Assembly (NCBI RefSeq): GCF_000213805.1
Contig: NC_015556.1
Span: 3,487,001-3,551,000 of the forward strand
Origin: Pseudomonas fulva 12-X
GTDB lineage: Bacteria; Pseudomonadota; Gammaproteobacteria; Pseudomonadales; Pseudomonadaceae
Reading direction: 5' to 3'
Length of the DNA: 64,000 nucleotides
Within the stretch, counting starts at the first letter, position 1. Every line of letters starts with the position of its first letter. The translations under genes and the position numbers were made by a program. The notes under the pieces were generated by a model. The model searched no databases, was not told the DNA's origin, and worked only from the letters and a program-made list of their open reading frames with translations. Shown here piece after piece: positions 28,894 to 38,713 of this stretch.

Positions 28894-29961
28894 ATGCGCA
28901 AGCCCCGTCTCTTCTCCGTTCTCGCCGCCGGTCTCGTGGCAGTCCTCACGCTCAACGCTCAGGCTGCGCAAAAGGACAGCTTCAGTGTGTGCTGGACCAT
29001 CTACGCCGGCTGGATGCCTTGGGAATACGGCGACGCTCAAGGCATCGTCGACAAGTGGGCCAAGAAATACGGCATTTCCATCGACGTGGTGCAGGTCAAC
29101 GACTACGTCGAGTCGATCAACCAGTACAGCGCCGGCCAATTCGACGGCTGCACCATGACCAACATGGACGCCCTGACCATTCCCGCCGCCGGTGGCGTGG
29201 ACAGCACCGCGCTGATCGTTGGCGACTTCTCCAATGGCAACGACGGCGTCGTGCTCAAGGGCGAGAAGAAGACCCTTGCCGACCTCAAGGGCCAGAACGT
29301 CAACCTGGTCGAGCTCTCGGTTTCCCACTACCTGCTCGCTCGCGGCCTGGAAAAAGCCGGCTTGAGCGAGCGCGATCTCAAGGTGGTGAATACCTCGGAT
29401 GCCGATATGGTCGCTGCCTTCGCCACTCCGGACGTCACCGCCGTGACTACCTGGAACCCGCTGCTGGCCGAGATCGAAGCGACACCGGGCGTGACCAAGG
29501 TGTTCGACTCCAGCCAGATCCCGGGCGAGATCATCGACCTGATGGTACTCAACAACGACACCCTCAAGGACAACCCTGCCCTGGGCAAGGCGTTGACCGG
29601 CGCCTGGTACGAAATCATGGCGACCATGGCCGACAGCGGCGCAGCCGGCAAGACCGCCCGCGAGCACATGGCCAAGGCCTCGGGCACTGACCTGAAGAAC
29701 TATGAAGCGCAGCTCGCCACCACCAACATGTTCTACAGCGCCAAGGACGCCGTGGCTTTCACCAAGAGCCCTCGCCTGCCGGAAACCATGAGCAAGGTCG
29801 CGGCGTTCTCCTTCGATCACGGCCTGCTCGGCGAAGGTGCGCAAAGCGCTGACGCCATCGGCATGAGCTTCGCTGGCGACGTGACCACTGGCGATCAGGG
29901 CAACCTCAAGCTGCGCTTCGACCCGACCTACATGCAGATGGCCGCCGACGGCCAGCTCTAG
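28894..29961 (+). CDS. Guanidine/urea-type ABC transporter substrate-binding protein
   Basis: Periplasmic binding protein of 355 residues, of the NMT1/TauA-like class found with urea carboxylase operons (the family named 'putative urea ABC transporter substrate-binding protein'). Start ATG at 28894 with GGAGG five bases upstream. Signal peptide about 1-24 (ending NAQAAQ). Family segments are FSVCWTIYAGWMPWEYG, WAKKYGI and SAGQFDGCTMTNMDAL. Directly downstream of a guanidine-I riboswitch, so the natural ligand is probably guanidine and not urea (inference from the regulator). A strong hairpin follows its stop codon. Confidence 0.88.
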   Translation: MRKPRLFSVLAAGLVAVLTLNAQAAQKDSFSVCWTIYAGWMPWEYGDAQGIVDKWAKKYGISIDVVQVNDYVESINQYSAGQFDGCTMTNMDALTIPAAGGVDSTALIVGDFSNGNDGVVLKGEKKTLADLKGQNVNLVELSVSHYLLARGLEKAGLSERDLKVVNTSDADMVAAFATPDVTAVTTWNPLLAEIEATPGVTKVFDSSQIPGEIIDLMVLNNDTLKDNPALGKALTGAWYEIMATMADSGAAGKTAREHMAKASGTDLKNYEAQLATTNMFYSAKDAVAFTKSPRLPETMSKVAAFSFDHGLLGEGAQSADAIGMSFAGDVTTGDQGNLKLRFDPTYMQMAADGQL

Positions 29962-29970
29962 GGGCTGATC

Positions 29971-29993
29971 GTCCCCACGCCCGGCGTGGGGAC
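29971..29993 (+). repeat. Intercistronic hairpin between binding-protein and permease genes
   Basis: Perfect inverted repeat GTCCCCACGC-CCG-GCGTGGGGAC immediately after the binding-protein stop. Such hairpins often protect the mRNA of the abundant binding protein from 3' decay so that it exceeds the membrane subunits. There is no T-run, so termination is unlikely. Confidence 0.6.
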
Positions 29994-30027
29994 GCGTCTC
30001 GACTCAGCCATCGCCAACGAGAGTTCT

Positions 30028-30839
30028 ATGCGCCTGATCAACCGACATCCCGACCGGGCCGGCCGCCTGCTGCTGGTGTTGCTGCCCTTCGCCCTGTTGC
30101 TGTTCGCCTACTTCGCGGGCTCTGCGCAGCGCCTGGCCGACAACCCCAACGACAAGCTGCTGCCCAGCGCCAGCCAGATGATCGCGGCTGTCGACCGCCT
30201 GGCCTTCACCGAAGACAAGCGCACCGGCGAATACGCCTTCTGGCAGGACACCAGCTCGAGCCTCACCCGCCTGGGCACCGGCATCGGCATCGCTGCCGTG
30301 GTCGGCCTGTGCCTGGGTATCGCCGCAGGCATCCTGCCGCTGTTCGGTGCGCCGCTGTCGCCTCTGCTTACCGTGCTGTCGATGGTGCCGCCGCTGGCGA
30401 TCCTGCCGATCCTGTTCATCGTCTTCGGTCTGGGCGAGCTGTCAAAGGTGATGCTGATCGTCATCGGCATCACCCCGATCCTGGCTCGTGATCTTGAGCA
30501 GCGTGCTCGTGAAATCCCCCAGGAGCTGCTGATCAAGGCCCAGACCCTGGGCGCCAGCACCTGGACGCTGATCCTGCGCGTGGTACTGCCGCAATTGCTG
30601 CCACGCCTGCTGATCGCACTGCGTCTGGTGTTGGGTTCGGCCTGGCTGTTCCTGATCGCCGCCGAAGCCATCGCCAGCACCGACGGCCTGGGCTACCGCA
30701 TCTTTCTGGTCCGTCGCTACATGGCCATGGACGTGATCCTGCCGTACGTGGTGTGGATCACCTTGCTCGCCTGGCTGATGGATCTGGGCCTGCGCCAGCT
30801 CACCCGGCTGTGCTTTCCGTGGTACGAGGGGGCCAAGGT

Positions 30840-30843
<4 letters not shown>
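30028..30843 (+). CDS. ABC transporter permease (guanidine/urea uptake)
   Basis: Inner-membrane permease of 271 residues of the SsuC/TauC class (BPD_transp_1). About six transmembrane helices are visible, beginning with LLLVLLPFALLLFAYFAG, and the cytoplasmic EAA-type loop reads QELLIKAQTLGASTWTLILRVVLPQLLPRL, which contacts the ATPase. I start at the ATG at 30028 (MRLINRH); the longer in-frame start at 29986 would lie inside the hairpin. It overlaps the ATPase gene by four bases (ATGA), indicating coupled translation. Confidence 0.88.
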
Positions 30844-31669
<826 letters not shown>

Positions 31670-31673
<4 letters not shown>

Positions 31674-32398
31674 CTGCCTCTTTAACCCTGCGCCCCACCC
31701 TCTATGAGGAAACCGTCCCCGGCGGTGGCCACACCTCGTTCGTGCTCAAGCGCGGCCAGCTACTGCGCCTCACCGATATCGAGGGCGGCGCCAACGTCAG
31801 CCTGTTGCTGTTCAACGCTACCGAGAAAAGCGAGCGCCTGAACCTGCCCGACACCCTCAAGGGCCAGCACACCGCCAAGCTCACCGCCGGCCACTGCCTG
31901 TACTCGGACATGGGCAAGGTGCTGGCGGCGATCACCGCCGACACCTGCGGCTGGCATGACAGCTTCGGCGGCGTGCTGAACGCCGAGGAAGTCGCCGAGA
32001 AGTACGGCCAGGGCCGCTACCAGGAACTGCGCAATGGCTTCTTCCGCAACGGCACCGACAACCTGCTGGTGGAAATGGGCAAGTGGAACCTGAACCTCCA
32101 GGATCTGCTGATGAACCTCAACCTGTTCAGCCGCGTCGACGTCGATGCCAACGGCGCCTTCCAGTTCCAGCCCGGCAACAGCCAGGCCGGTGACTACGTC
32201 GAGCTGTATGCGCCGATGGACACCCTGGTGGTGCTCACCGCCCTGCAGCACCCCATGGACCCCAACCCGCAATACGCGCCCAAGCCGGTGCAGCTCGCCT
32301 GGAGCAAGGTCGAGAGCGACGGCATCAGCGTGCTGTGCCGCACCTCGCTCCCGGAGAACGGCCGCGCCTTCCACAACACCGAACGCCAGTACATCTGA
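31670..32398 (+). CDS. Urea carboxylase-associated protein 1 (DUF1989); carboxyguanidine deiminase subunit
   Basis: Protein of 242 residues of the DUF1989/UAAP family. In guanidine pathways the two UAAP paralogues form carboxyguanidine deiminase (CgdA/CgdB), which converts carboxyguanidine to allophanate and ammonia. Family motifs seen are the metal-site-like [14 protein letters not shown] with Cys/His/Asp and [16 protein letters not shown]. It is paired with the shorter paralogue at 32409, which has the equivalent [13 protein letters not shown]. Which subunit corresponds to CgdA or CgdB I cannot settle from sequence, so I give no symbol. Position inside a guanidine-riboswitch operon supports the deiminase role over older 'urea' names. 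Confidence 0.88.
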
Positions 32399-32408
32399 GG
32401 GTGCCGAC

Positions 32409-33044
32409 ATGAGCCTGACCGCAAGCAACCTGCATCCCGAAACTGCCGCCTTCCGCCACACCATTCCGGCGGGCGAGCCCTACCTGTTCGAGGTCAAGGC
32501 TGGCCAGACCCTGCGCCTGCATGACCTGGAAGGCAACCAGGCGATCGACACCCTGTTCTTCGCCGCCCGCAACCCGCGCGAGCGCTTCGACCCGCAGCGC
32601 ACCCTGCGCAAGCAGAACAACGTCTACCTGACCACCGGCACGGTGCTCTACTCCAACCTCGGCAAGCCGCTGCTGACCATCGTCGCCGACACCTGCGGCC
32701 GCCACGACACCCTCGGCGGCGCCTGCGCCCAGGAGAGCAACACCGTGCGCTACGCCTTGGACAAGCGCTATATGCACAGCTGCCGCGACAACTTCCTGCG
32801 CGCCAGCCTGCACGACGGCCGCCTGGAGAAACGCGACATCGGTGCCAACATCAACTTCTTTATGAACGTGCCGGTCACGCCGGAAGGCGGCCTGACCTTC
32901 GAGGACGGCATCTCCGCACCCGGCAAATATGTGGAGCTGCGCGCCGAGACCGACGTGATCGTGCTGATTTCCAACTGCCCGCAGCTCAACAACCCCTGCA
33001 ACGGCTGGAACCCGACCCCTGCCGAGGTGCTGGTATGGAACTGA
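32409..33044 (+). CDS. Urea carboxylase-associated protein 2 (DUF1989); carboxyguanidine deiminase subunit
   Basis: Protein of 211 residues, paralogue of the preceding gene and predicted partner in carboxyguanidine deiminase. It has the shared signature [20 protein letters not shown], the conserved [21 protein letters not shown] segment, and a C-terminal [15 protein letters not shown] segment typical of the smaller UAAP subunit. The ATG is 10 bp after the upstream stop. Its stop region overlaps a possible 35-codon frame (33035-33142). Confidence 0.88.
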   Translation: MSLTASNLHPETAAFRHTIPAGEPYLFEVKAGQTLRLHDLEGNQAIDTLFFAARNPRERFDPQRTLRKQNNVYLTTGTVLYSNLGKPLLTIVADTCGRHDTLGGACAQESNTVRYALDKRYMHSCRDNFLRASLHDGRLEKRDIGANINFFMNVPVTPEGGLTFEDGISAPGKYVELRAETDVIVLISNCPQLNNPCNGWNPTPAEVLVWN

Positions 33045-33142
33045 GCCAACGCCTGCGCCGCTTCCTGCTGCTGATCTGCCAGAGCCGCTCCGGGCAATGC
33101 CTGGGCGCCAAGCAAAGCCGAGATACGGATCGGCCTGCCTAA
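33035..33142 (+). CDS. Possible 35-residue small protein between deiminase and carboxylase genes
   Basis: A short open frame with ATG at 33035 overlaps the last codons of the upstream gene and ends at TAA 33140-33142. A GAGG site about 8 bases before the ATG would serve it. The peptide starts [16 protein letters not shown], basic and with a short hydrophobic run. It fills most of the otherwise unexplained 191-bp gap inside the operon. I recognise no homologue; it may be chance. Confidence 0.25.
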   Translation: MELSQRLRRFLLLICQSRSGQCLGAKQSRDTDRPA

Positions 33143-33235
33143 ACAGGCAATCAATCACGCCAATTTCAACCACGGACGGCCGTGGTGCTGACCCAATACC
33201 GGCGGGACGGCCCGCCTCCTTCGAGGATTCCTCGA

Positions 33236-36200
33236 ATGTTTGAAAAACTCCTGATCGCCAACCGCGGCGCCATCGCCTGCCGCATCCTGCGCACACTGCG
33301 TGAGCTCGACGTCAAGGGCGTCACCGTCTACTCCGAAGCCGACGTGGCCAGCCTGCATGTCCAGCAAGCCGACGAGGCGTTCTCTCTCGGCGAGGGCCCG
33401 GCCGCGCAAACCTATCTGGTGGTCGACAAGATCCTCGCTGTCGCCCGGCAGACTGGCGCCAAAGCCATTCACCCCGGCTACGGCTTCCTTTCCGAAAACG
33501 CCGCCTTCGCCGAAGCCTGCGAAGCCGCCGGTATCGCCTTCGTCGGCCCGACGCCCGAGCAACTGCGCGTATTTGGCCTCAAGCACACCGCCCGCGCGCT
33601 GGCCAAGCAGCACGGCGTGCCGATGCTCGAAGGCACCGAGCTTTTGGAAAACATCGATGCTGCGCTGGTCGCCGGTGAGCAGGTCGGTTACCCGGTGATG
33701 CTGAAAAGCACCGCTGGCGGTGGCGGTATCGGCATGCGCGTGTGCCGCTCGGCTGCGGAACTCTCCGACGCCTTCGACGCGGTCAAGCGCCTGGGCCAGA
33801 ACAACTTCAGCGACAGCGGCGTGTTCATCGAAAAGTACATTCAGCGCGCCCGCCACCTCGAAGTGCAGGTGTTCGGTGATGGCCAGGGCGAAGTGCTCGC
33901 CCTTGGCGTGCGCGACTGCTCGGTGCAGCGCCGCAACCAGAAGGTGCTGGAAGAAACCCCGGCGCCCAACCTGCCCGCCGGCATGAATGAGGCGCTGTGC
34001 GCCGCCGCGATCAAGCTGGCCAAGGCGGTCAATTACCGCAGCGCCGGTACCGTCGAGTTCGTCTACGACAGCGAGGCCGAGCGCTTCTATTTTCTGGAAG
34101 TGAACACCCGCCTGCAGGTCGAGCACGGCGTTACCGAACAGGTATGGGGCGTCGACCTGGTGCGCTGGATGATCGAGCTGGCGGCCGGCGATCTACCGCC
34201 GCTGGGCGAGCTGGGCAAAGCTCTCAAGCCATCCGGCCATGCCATCCAGGCGCGGCTGTACGCCGAAGACCCGGGCCGCGACTTCCAGCCCAGCCCCGGC
34301 CTGCTCACCGCCGTGCAATTTCCCGAAGCCGACGGCAAGACGCTGCGCATCGACACCTGGGTCGAAGCCGGCTGCGAGATTCCGCCCTACTTCGACCCGA
34401 TGATCGCCAAGCTGATCACCTGGCAGCCGAGCCGTGAACAAGCCAGCGCCGCCCTCGATAAAGCCCTGGCCGACTCGGTGCTCTATGGCGTGGAATGTAA
34501 CCGCGACTACCTGCGCCAGATCCTCAGCGACGCACCTTTCGCCAGCGGCTCACCCTGGACGCGCTGCCTGGAGAATCTGACCTACCAGGCCACCACCTTC
34601 GAGGTGCTGAGCGCTGGTACCCAGACCACCGTGCAGGATTTCCCTGGCCGCATTGGCTACTGGGCCGTAGGCGTGCCGCCGTCCGGGCCGATGGACAGCC
34701 GCGCCCTGCGCCTGGGCAACCGTCTGCTCGGCAACGATGAAGGCGCCGCTGCGCTGGAAATCACCATGAGCGGCCCGCTGCTGCGCTTCAACACCGACGC
34801 GGTGATCGCCGTGACCGGTGCCGAGATTCCCCTGGGCATCGATGGCGTGGAACAGCCGATGAACACCGCGCTGCTGATCGCAGCCGGCAGCACCCTGGCC
34901 CTCGGCACCATTGCCGGCGCCGGCGCGCGTTCGTACCTGAGCGTGCGCGGCGGCATCCAGGTGCCGGATTACCTGGGCAGCAAAAGCACCTTCACCCTCG
35001 GCCAGTTCGGCGGCCATGGCGGCCGCGCCCTGCGTGCCGGGGACGTGCTGCACATTCCGTCTCTGGCGGATCGCCAGGCCGGCAACCAGTTGCCTGCAGA
35101 GCTGTATCCGGCCCTACCCGCGGTACGCGAGATCCGGGTGATCTACGGCCCCCACGGCGCGCCCGAATACTTCACGCCCGCCTATATCGACACCTTCTTC
35201 GCCACCGCCTGGGAAGTGCACTTCAACTCTAGCCGCACCGGCGTACGCCTGATCGGGCCGAAGCCCGAGTGGGTCCGCGAGAGCGGCGGCGAAGCCGGCC
35301 TGCATCCTTCGAACATCCACGATAACCCCTACGCCATCGGCGCGGTGGACTTCACCGGCGACATGCCGGTGATCCTCGGCCCGGACGGCCCCAGCCTCGG
35401 CGGTTTCGTGTGCCCGGTGACCATCATCGAGGCCGATCTCTGGCAGCTCGGCCAGCTCAAGGCCGGCGACAAGGTGCGCTTCATAGCGGTGGATATCGCC
35501 ACTGCGCGGGAGCTGGCCAAAACCAATGCCAGAGAATGCACCAGCCTTTGTGGGAGCGGCCGGGCGGCGTTCCGTTTTAGCCGCGATGCAGGCGACACCC
35601 CAATCGCGGATAAATCCGCTCTCACAAAAGCGACCGTTCCCACAAAAGCATCCGAACTGCAAAGCCCCATCGTGCTGGATATCGGCCAGGACGACACCCG
35701 CCTGGTCGCACGCCTCTCCGGCGACACCCACCTGCTGCTGGAAATCGGCCAGCCGGAACTCGACCTGGTGCTGCGTTTCCGTGGCCATGCGCTGATGCAG
35801 GCGCTGGAGGCCAAGCAGATTGATGGCGTGATCGACCTGACGCCCGGCATCCGCTCGCTGCAGGTGCACTACCAGCCGGAAACCCTGGCGCTGCAGAAGC
35901 TGCTGGCTATCGTCGCCGGCGAATGGGACGCGGTGTGCGCGGCCAAGGATCTCAAGGTGCCGTCGCGCATCGTCCACCTGCCGCTGTCCTGGGACGACCC
36001 GGCCTGCCAGCTGGCCATCGAGAAATACATGACCACCGTGCGCAAGGACGCGCCCTGGTGTCCGAGCAACCTGGAATTCATCCGCCGCATCAACGACCTG
36101 CCAAACCTCGACGAGGTCTACCGCACCGTGTTCGACGCCAGCTACCTGGTGATGGGCCTGGGCGACGTCTACCTCGGCGCGCCGGTGGCCACGCCGCTGG

Positions 36201-36910
36201 ACCCGCGCCACCGTCTGGTGACCACCAAGTACAACCCGGCGCGCACCTGGACCGCCGAGAACTCGGTAGGCATCGGCGGCGCCTATATGTGCGTGTACGG
36301 CATGGAAGGCCCCGGCGGCTACCAGTTCGTCGGCCGCACCCTGCAGATGTGGAACCGCTACCGCGAAGTGGCGGCCTTCGGAGGCAAGCCCTGGCTGCTG
36401 CGCTTCTTCGACCAGATCCGCTTCTACCCGGTAAGCGCCGACGAATTGCTACGCATCCGCCGCGACTTCCCCCTGGGCCGCTTCGAGCTGCGCATCGAGG
36501 AGAGCGAACTGGCCCTGGCCGACTACCAGCAGTTCCTCACTGACGAAGCCGACGGCATCACCGCCTTCCGCGATCAGCAGCGCACCGCCTTCGCCGCCGA
36601 ACGCCAGCGCTGGATCGACTCCGGCCAAGCGCATTTCGAAAGCGACGAAGGCGTGGCCGAAGTCACCGAGGACGCACCGCTCGACGCTGGCCAACACAGC
36701 GTCGACAGCCACATCGCCGGCAACCTTTGGCAGGTGCAGGTCGAGGCTGGTGCCAGGGTGGAAGCTGGCGACGTGCTGGTGATTCTGGAATCCATGAAGA
36801 TGGAAATCCCGATCACCGCACCGGTCGCCGGTATCGTCCGCGAGGTTCGCGTGCAACCGGGCGCTGCAGTGCGCGTCGGCCAGCGCGTGGCCGTCATCGA
36901 ACAGGCATAA
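33236..36910 (+). CDS. Guanidine/urea carboxylase (biotin-dependent)
   Basis: Large biotin enzyme of 1224 residues that carboxylates guanidine (or urea) with ATP and bicarbonate. ATG at 33236 with GAGGA upstream. Domains in order: biotin carboxylase about 1-450 (MLKSTAGGGGIGM ATP loop, HLEVQVFGDG, EVNTRLQVEHGVTE); AHS2/KipA-like about 455-760 (TTVQDFPGRIGYWAVGVPPSGPMD); AHS1/KipI-like about 815-1010; C-terminal biotinyl domain with the biotin-accepting Lys in LESMKMEIP at about residue 1187. The operon's guanidine-I riboswitch and UAAP genes argue for guanidine as substrate. Between the AHS2 and AHS1 parts, codons at 35547-35629 derive from a REP-like palindrome kept in frame. Whether the residue said to separate guanidine from urea carboxylases is the guanidine type needs an alignment. 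Confidence 0.9.
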   Translation: MFEKLLIANRGAIACRILRTLRELDVKGVTVYSEADVASLHVQQADEAFSLGEGPAAQTYLVVDKILAVARQTGAKAIHPGYGFLSENAAFAEACEAAGIAFVGPTPEQLRVFGLKHTARALAKQHGVPMLEGTELLENIDAALVAGEQVGYPVMLKSTAGGGGIGMRVCRSAAELSDAFDAVKRLGQNNFSDSGVFIEKYIQRARHLEVQVFGDGQGEVLALGVRDCSVQRRNQKVLEETPAPNLPAGMNEALCAAAIKLAKAVNYRSAGTVEFVYDSEAERFYFLEVNTRLQVEHGVTEQVWGVDLVRWMIELAAGDLPPLGELGKALKPSGHAIQARLYAEDPGRDFQPSPGLLTAVQFPEADGKTLRIDTWVEAGCEIPPYFDPMIAKLITWQPSREQASAALDKALADSVLYGVECNRDYLRQILSDAPFASGSPWTRCLENLTYQATTFEVLSAGTQTTVQDFPGRIGYWAVGVPPSGPMDSRALRLGNRLLGNDEGAAALEITMSGPLLRFNTDAVIAVTGAEIPLGIDGVEQPMNTALLIAAGSTLALGTIAGAGARSYLSVRGGIQVPDYLGSKSTFTLGQFGGHGGRALRAGDVLHIPSLADRQAGNQLPAELYPALPAVREIRVIYGPHGAPEYFTPAYIDTFFATAWEVHFNSSRTGVRLIGPKPEWVRESGGEAGLHPSNIHDNPYAIGAVDFTGDMPVILGPDGPSLGGFVCPVTIIEADLWQLGQLKAGDKVRFIAVDIATARELAKTNARECTSLCGSGRAAFRFSRDAGDTPIADKSALTKATVPTKASELQSPIVLDIGQDDTRLVARLSGDTHLLLEIGQPELDLVLRFRGHALMQALEAKQIDGVIDLTPGIRSLQVHYQPETLALQKLLAIVAGEWDAVCAAKDLKVPSRIVHLPLSWDDPACQLAIEKYMTTVRKDAPWCPSNLEFIRRINDLPNLDEVYRTVFDASYLVMGLGDVYLGAPVATPLDPRHRLVTTKYNPARTWTAENSVGIGGAYMCVYGMEGPGGYQFVGRTLQMWNRYREVAAFGGKPWLLRFFDQIRFYPVSADELLRIRRDFPLGRFELRIEESELALADYQQFLTDEADGITAFRDQQRTAFAAERQRWIDSGQAHFESDEGVAEVTEDAPLDAGQHSVDSHIAGNLWQVQVEAGARVEAGDVLVILESMKMEIPITAPVAGIVREVRVQPGAAVRVGQRVAVIEQA
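35547..35629 (+). repeat. REP-like palindromic element inside the carboxylase gene
   Basis: Outer arms TTTGTGGGAGCGG (35547-35559) and CCGCTCTCACAAA (35616-35628) pair with one mismatch, and inner GCCGCGAT (35580-35587) pairs with ATCGCGG (35603-35609). The TGTGGGAGCGG core is the one used by extragenic REP elements in Pseudomonas, and a related element lies at 46361-46414. Here it is coding: the frame stays open and adds about 28 residues in an interdomain linker. A further half-element (TTCCCACAAAAGC) follows near 35637. Confidence 0.8.
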
Positions 36911-36928
36911 CGCCCTCGGCCAACGGCC

Positions 36929-36960
36929 GGGCCGCGTGAAGCACCTGCTTCGCGCGGCCC
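36929..36960 (+). terminator. Hairpin at the end of the guanidine operon
   Basis: Long GC-rich inverted repeat GGGCCGCGTGAAGCA-cc-TGCTTCGCGCGGCCC with one T-G pair, starting 18 bp after the carboxylase stop. No T-run follows. Probably the operon's 3' end structure or terminator. Confidence 0.5.
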
Positions 36961-37016
36961 GACTTGCGCACCGTCCATTGCCCACCTAGCATTGCGGCAT
37001 CGTCACAGAAGCCAGC

Positions 37017-38495
37017 ATGATGCCAGCACTCACAAGCAAAACCGCCAGCCCTCGCTCGCTGGTGTTCATCCTCCTGGTACTGCTCGCCTGCGGCTTTCTC
37101 ACCACTTCGCTGCTCAGCTACTACGCCTCGCGCGACAGCATTCGTCAGCACATCGTCGACACCGAGCTGCCGCTGGCTTCGGACACCATCTATTCGGAAA
37201 TCCAGAAGGACCTGGTGCGCCCCACGCAGATCGCCTCGATGATGTCGCGCGACACCTTCCTGCGCGACTGGGTGCTGGCAGGCGAACAGGAACCGGAGCG
37301 CGTGATCCGCTACCTGCGCGAGATTCAGGAACACTTCGGCATCTTCACCGCCTTCTTCATTTCAGAACGCACTCACCTCTATTACCAGGCCAAGGGCGTG
37401 CTCAAGCACGTGCGCGAAGATGAGCCGCGCGACGCCTGGTACCTGCGCGTGCGCGACATGAGCGAGCCCTACGAAATCAGCCTCGACCCGGATATGGCCA
37501 ACGACGACCGACCCACCTTCTTCATCAACTTCAAGGTCTTCGATTACCAGCAGCGCTTTATCGGCGTGGCCGGCGTCGGCCTCACCGTAGACGCCGTGGT
37601 CAAACTGGTCGACGACTACCAGCGCCGTTATGGGCGCAACATCTTCTTCACCGACCGCGCCGGCCGCCTGGTGCTGACCGGCGTCGAGGGCAGCCCCCAT
37701 GGCGCCCGCCGCGGCCAGCATCTGAGCGAGGTGCCGGGCCTGGAGAAACTGCTGGCCGTGATGCCGCAGCCGCAAAGCGGCGACTTCCGCTACGACGAGC
37801 ATCAGCGTGGCCACTTCACCAACGTGCGCTATATCCCCGAACTCGACTGGTTCCTGTTCGTCGACAAGCACGAAGAAAACGCCCTGGCCGGCGTGCGCCA
37901 CAGCCTGTACATCAACCTGCTGATCTGCCTGGTGATCACCGCCATCGTGCTGACCCTGGTCGGCCTGGTGATCCGCCGCTACCAAAGCCGCATCGCCGCC
38001 CTGGCCATCACCGACAGCCTCACCGCCCTGCCCAACCGCCGCGGCTTCGAGCTGCACGTCGATCAGGCACTACACGAGGCGCAGCGCGATAACAGCCCGC
38101 TGTGCGCCGTGATGCTCGACCTCGATGACTTCAAGCAGATCAACGACCGCCACGGCCACCTGGCCGGTGACGAAGTGCTGCGCCGCTTCGCCGAACAGCT
38201 GCGCGCGACGCTGCGCCAGTCCGACATCCTGTGCCGCTGGGGCGGCGAAGAATTCATCCTGCTGCTCAAGAACACCGAGCGTGGCGCCGCCCTGGAACTG
38301 GCCGAAAAGCTGCGCCACCGCTGCGCCGAGCAACGCTACCCGGTCGGTGGTGAGCAGCTGCAGGTCACCGTCAGCCTGGGCATGAGCCAATGGCAGCCGG
38401 GAGAAACCCTGCACGACCTGCTCGGCCGCACCGACCGCGCCCTGTACCGCGCCAAACAGGCCGGCCGCAACCGCGTCTGCGAGGAGTCGCGGTGA
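37017..38495 (+). CDS. Membrane-anchored diguanylate cyclase with periplasmic Cache-type sensor
   Basis: Protein of 492 residues predicted to make c-di-GMP. TM1 is at about 14-34; a periplasmic dCache-like sensor follows at about 35-295 (with the segment AWYLRVRDMSEPYEISLD and a second subdomain GVGLTVDAVVKLVDDYQ); TM2 is at about 300-322; the GGDEF domain is at about 335-490. The active-site motif is GGEEF within CRWGGEEFILLL (near residue 412), preceded by DSLTALPNRRGFE and LDLDDFKQINDRHGHLAGD, so it looks catalytically competent. I do not see a canonical RxxD inhibitory site. Its stop overlaps the start of the next gene (GTGA). Could feed the LapD pathway, but that is inference. Confidence 0.9.
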   Translation: MMPALTSKTASPRSLVFILLVLLACGFLTTSLLSYYASRDSIRQHIVDTELPLASDTIYSEIQKDLVRPTQIASMMSRDTFLRDWVLAGEQEPERVIRYLREIQEHFGIFTAFFISERTHLYYQAKGVLKHVREDEPRDAWYLRVRDMSEPYEISLDPDMANDDRPTFFINFKVFDYQQRFIGVAGVGLTVDAVVKLVDDYQRRYGRNIFFTDRAGRLVLTGVEGSPHGARRGQHLSEVPGLEKLLAVMPQPQSGDFRYDEHQRGHFTNVRYIPELDWFLFVDKHEENALAGVRHSLYINLLICLVITAIVLTLVGLVIRRYQSRIAALAITDSLTALPNRRGFELHVDQALHEAQRDNSPLCAVMLDLDDFKQINDRHGHLAGDEVLRRFAEQLRATLRQSDILCRWGGEEFILLLKNTERGAALELAEKLRHRCAEQRYPVGGEQLQVTVSLGMSQWQPGETLHDLLGRTDRALYRAKQAGRNRVCEESR

Positions 38496-38710
38496 ACACC
38501 GAGCGCTGCCCGCTGTGCGGCAAGGCCAACGGCTGCGTGATCGCCGCCGGCCAAAGTGACGTGCCCTGCTGGTGCTTCGAGGCGCAGATCGACCCCGCTG
38601 CCCTGGAGCGTCTGACGCCCGAGCAGCGCAACCAGGCCTGCCTGTGCCCGGCCTGTGCAGGCGCCGTGCGCATCGCTGCTTCCCGCGAGCAAGACGGCGA
38701 GCCGGACTGA
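38492..38710 (+). CDS. Small cysteine-rich CWC-family protein
   Basis: Protein of 72 residues starting at a GTG that overlaps the preceding stop codon, preceded by GAGGAG. Eight cysteines are arranged as CPLCGK, GC, PCWCFE and CLCPAC, the pattern of the cysteine-rich CWC family, likely binding a metal such as zinc. Function in the cell is not known. It is followed 4 bp later by the pseudouridine synthase gene; this pairing with an RsuA-like gene is seen in Pseudomonas as far as I recall. Confidence 0.8.
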   Translation: MNTERCPLCGKANGCVIAAGQSDVPCWCFEAQIDPAALERLTPEQRNQACLCPACAGAVRIAASREQDGEPD

Positions 38711-38713
38711 ACC

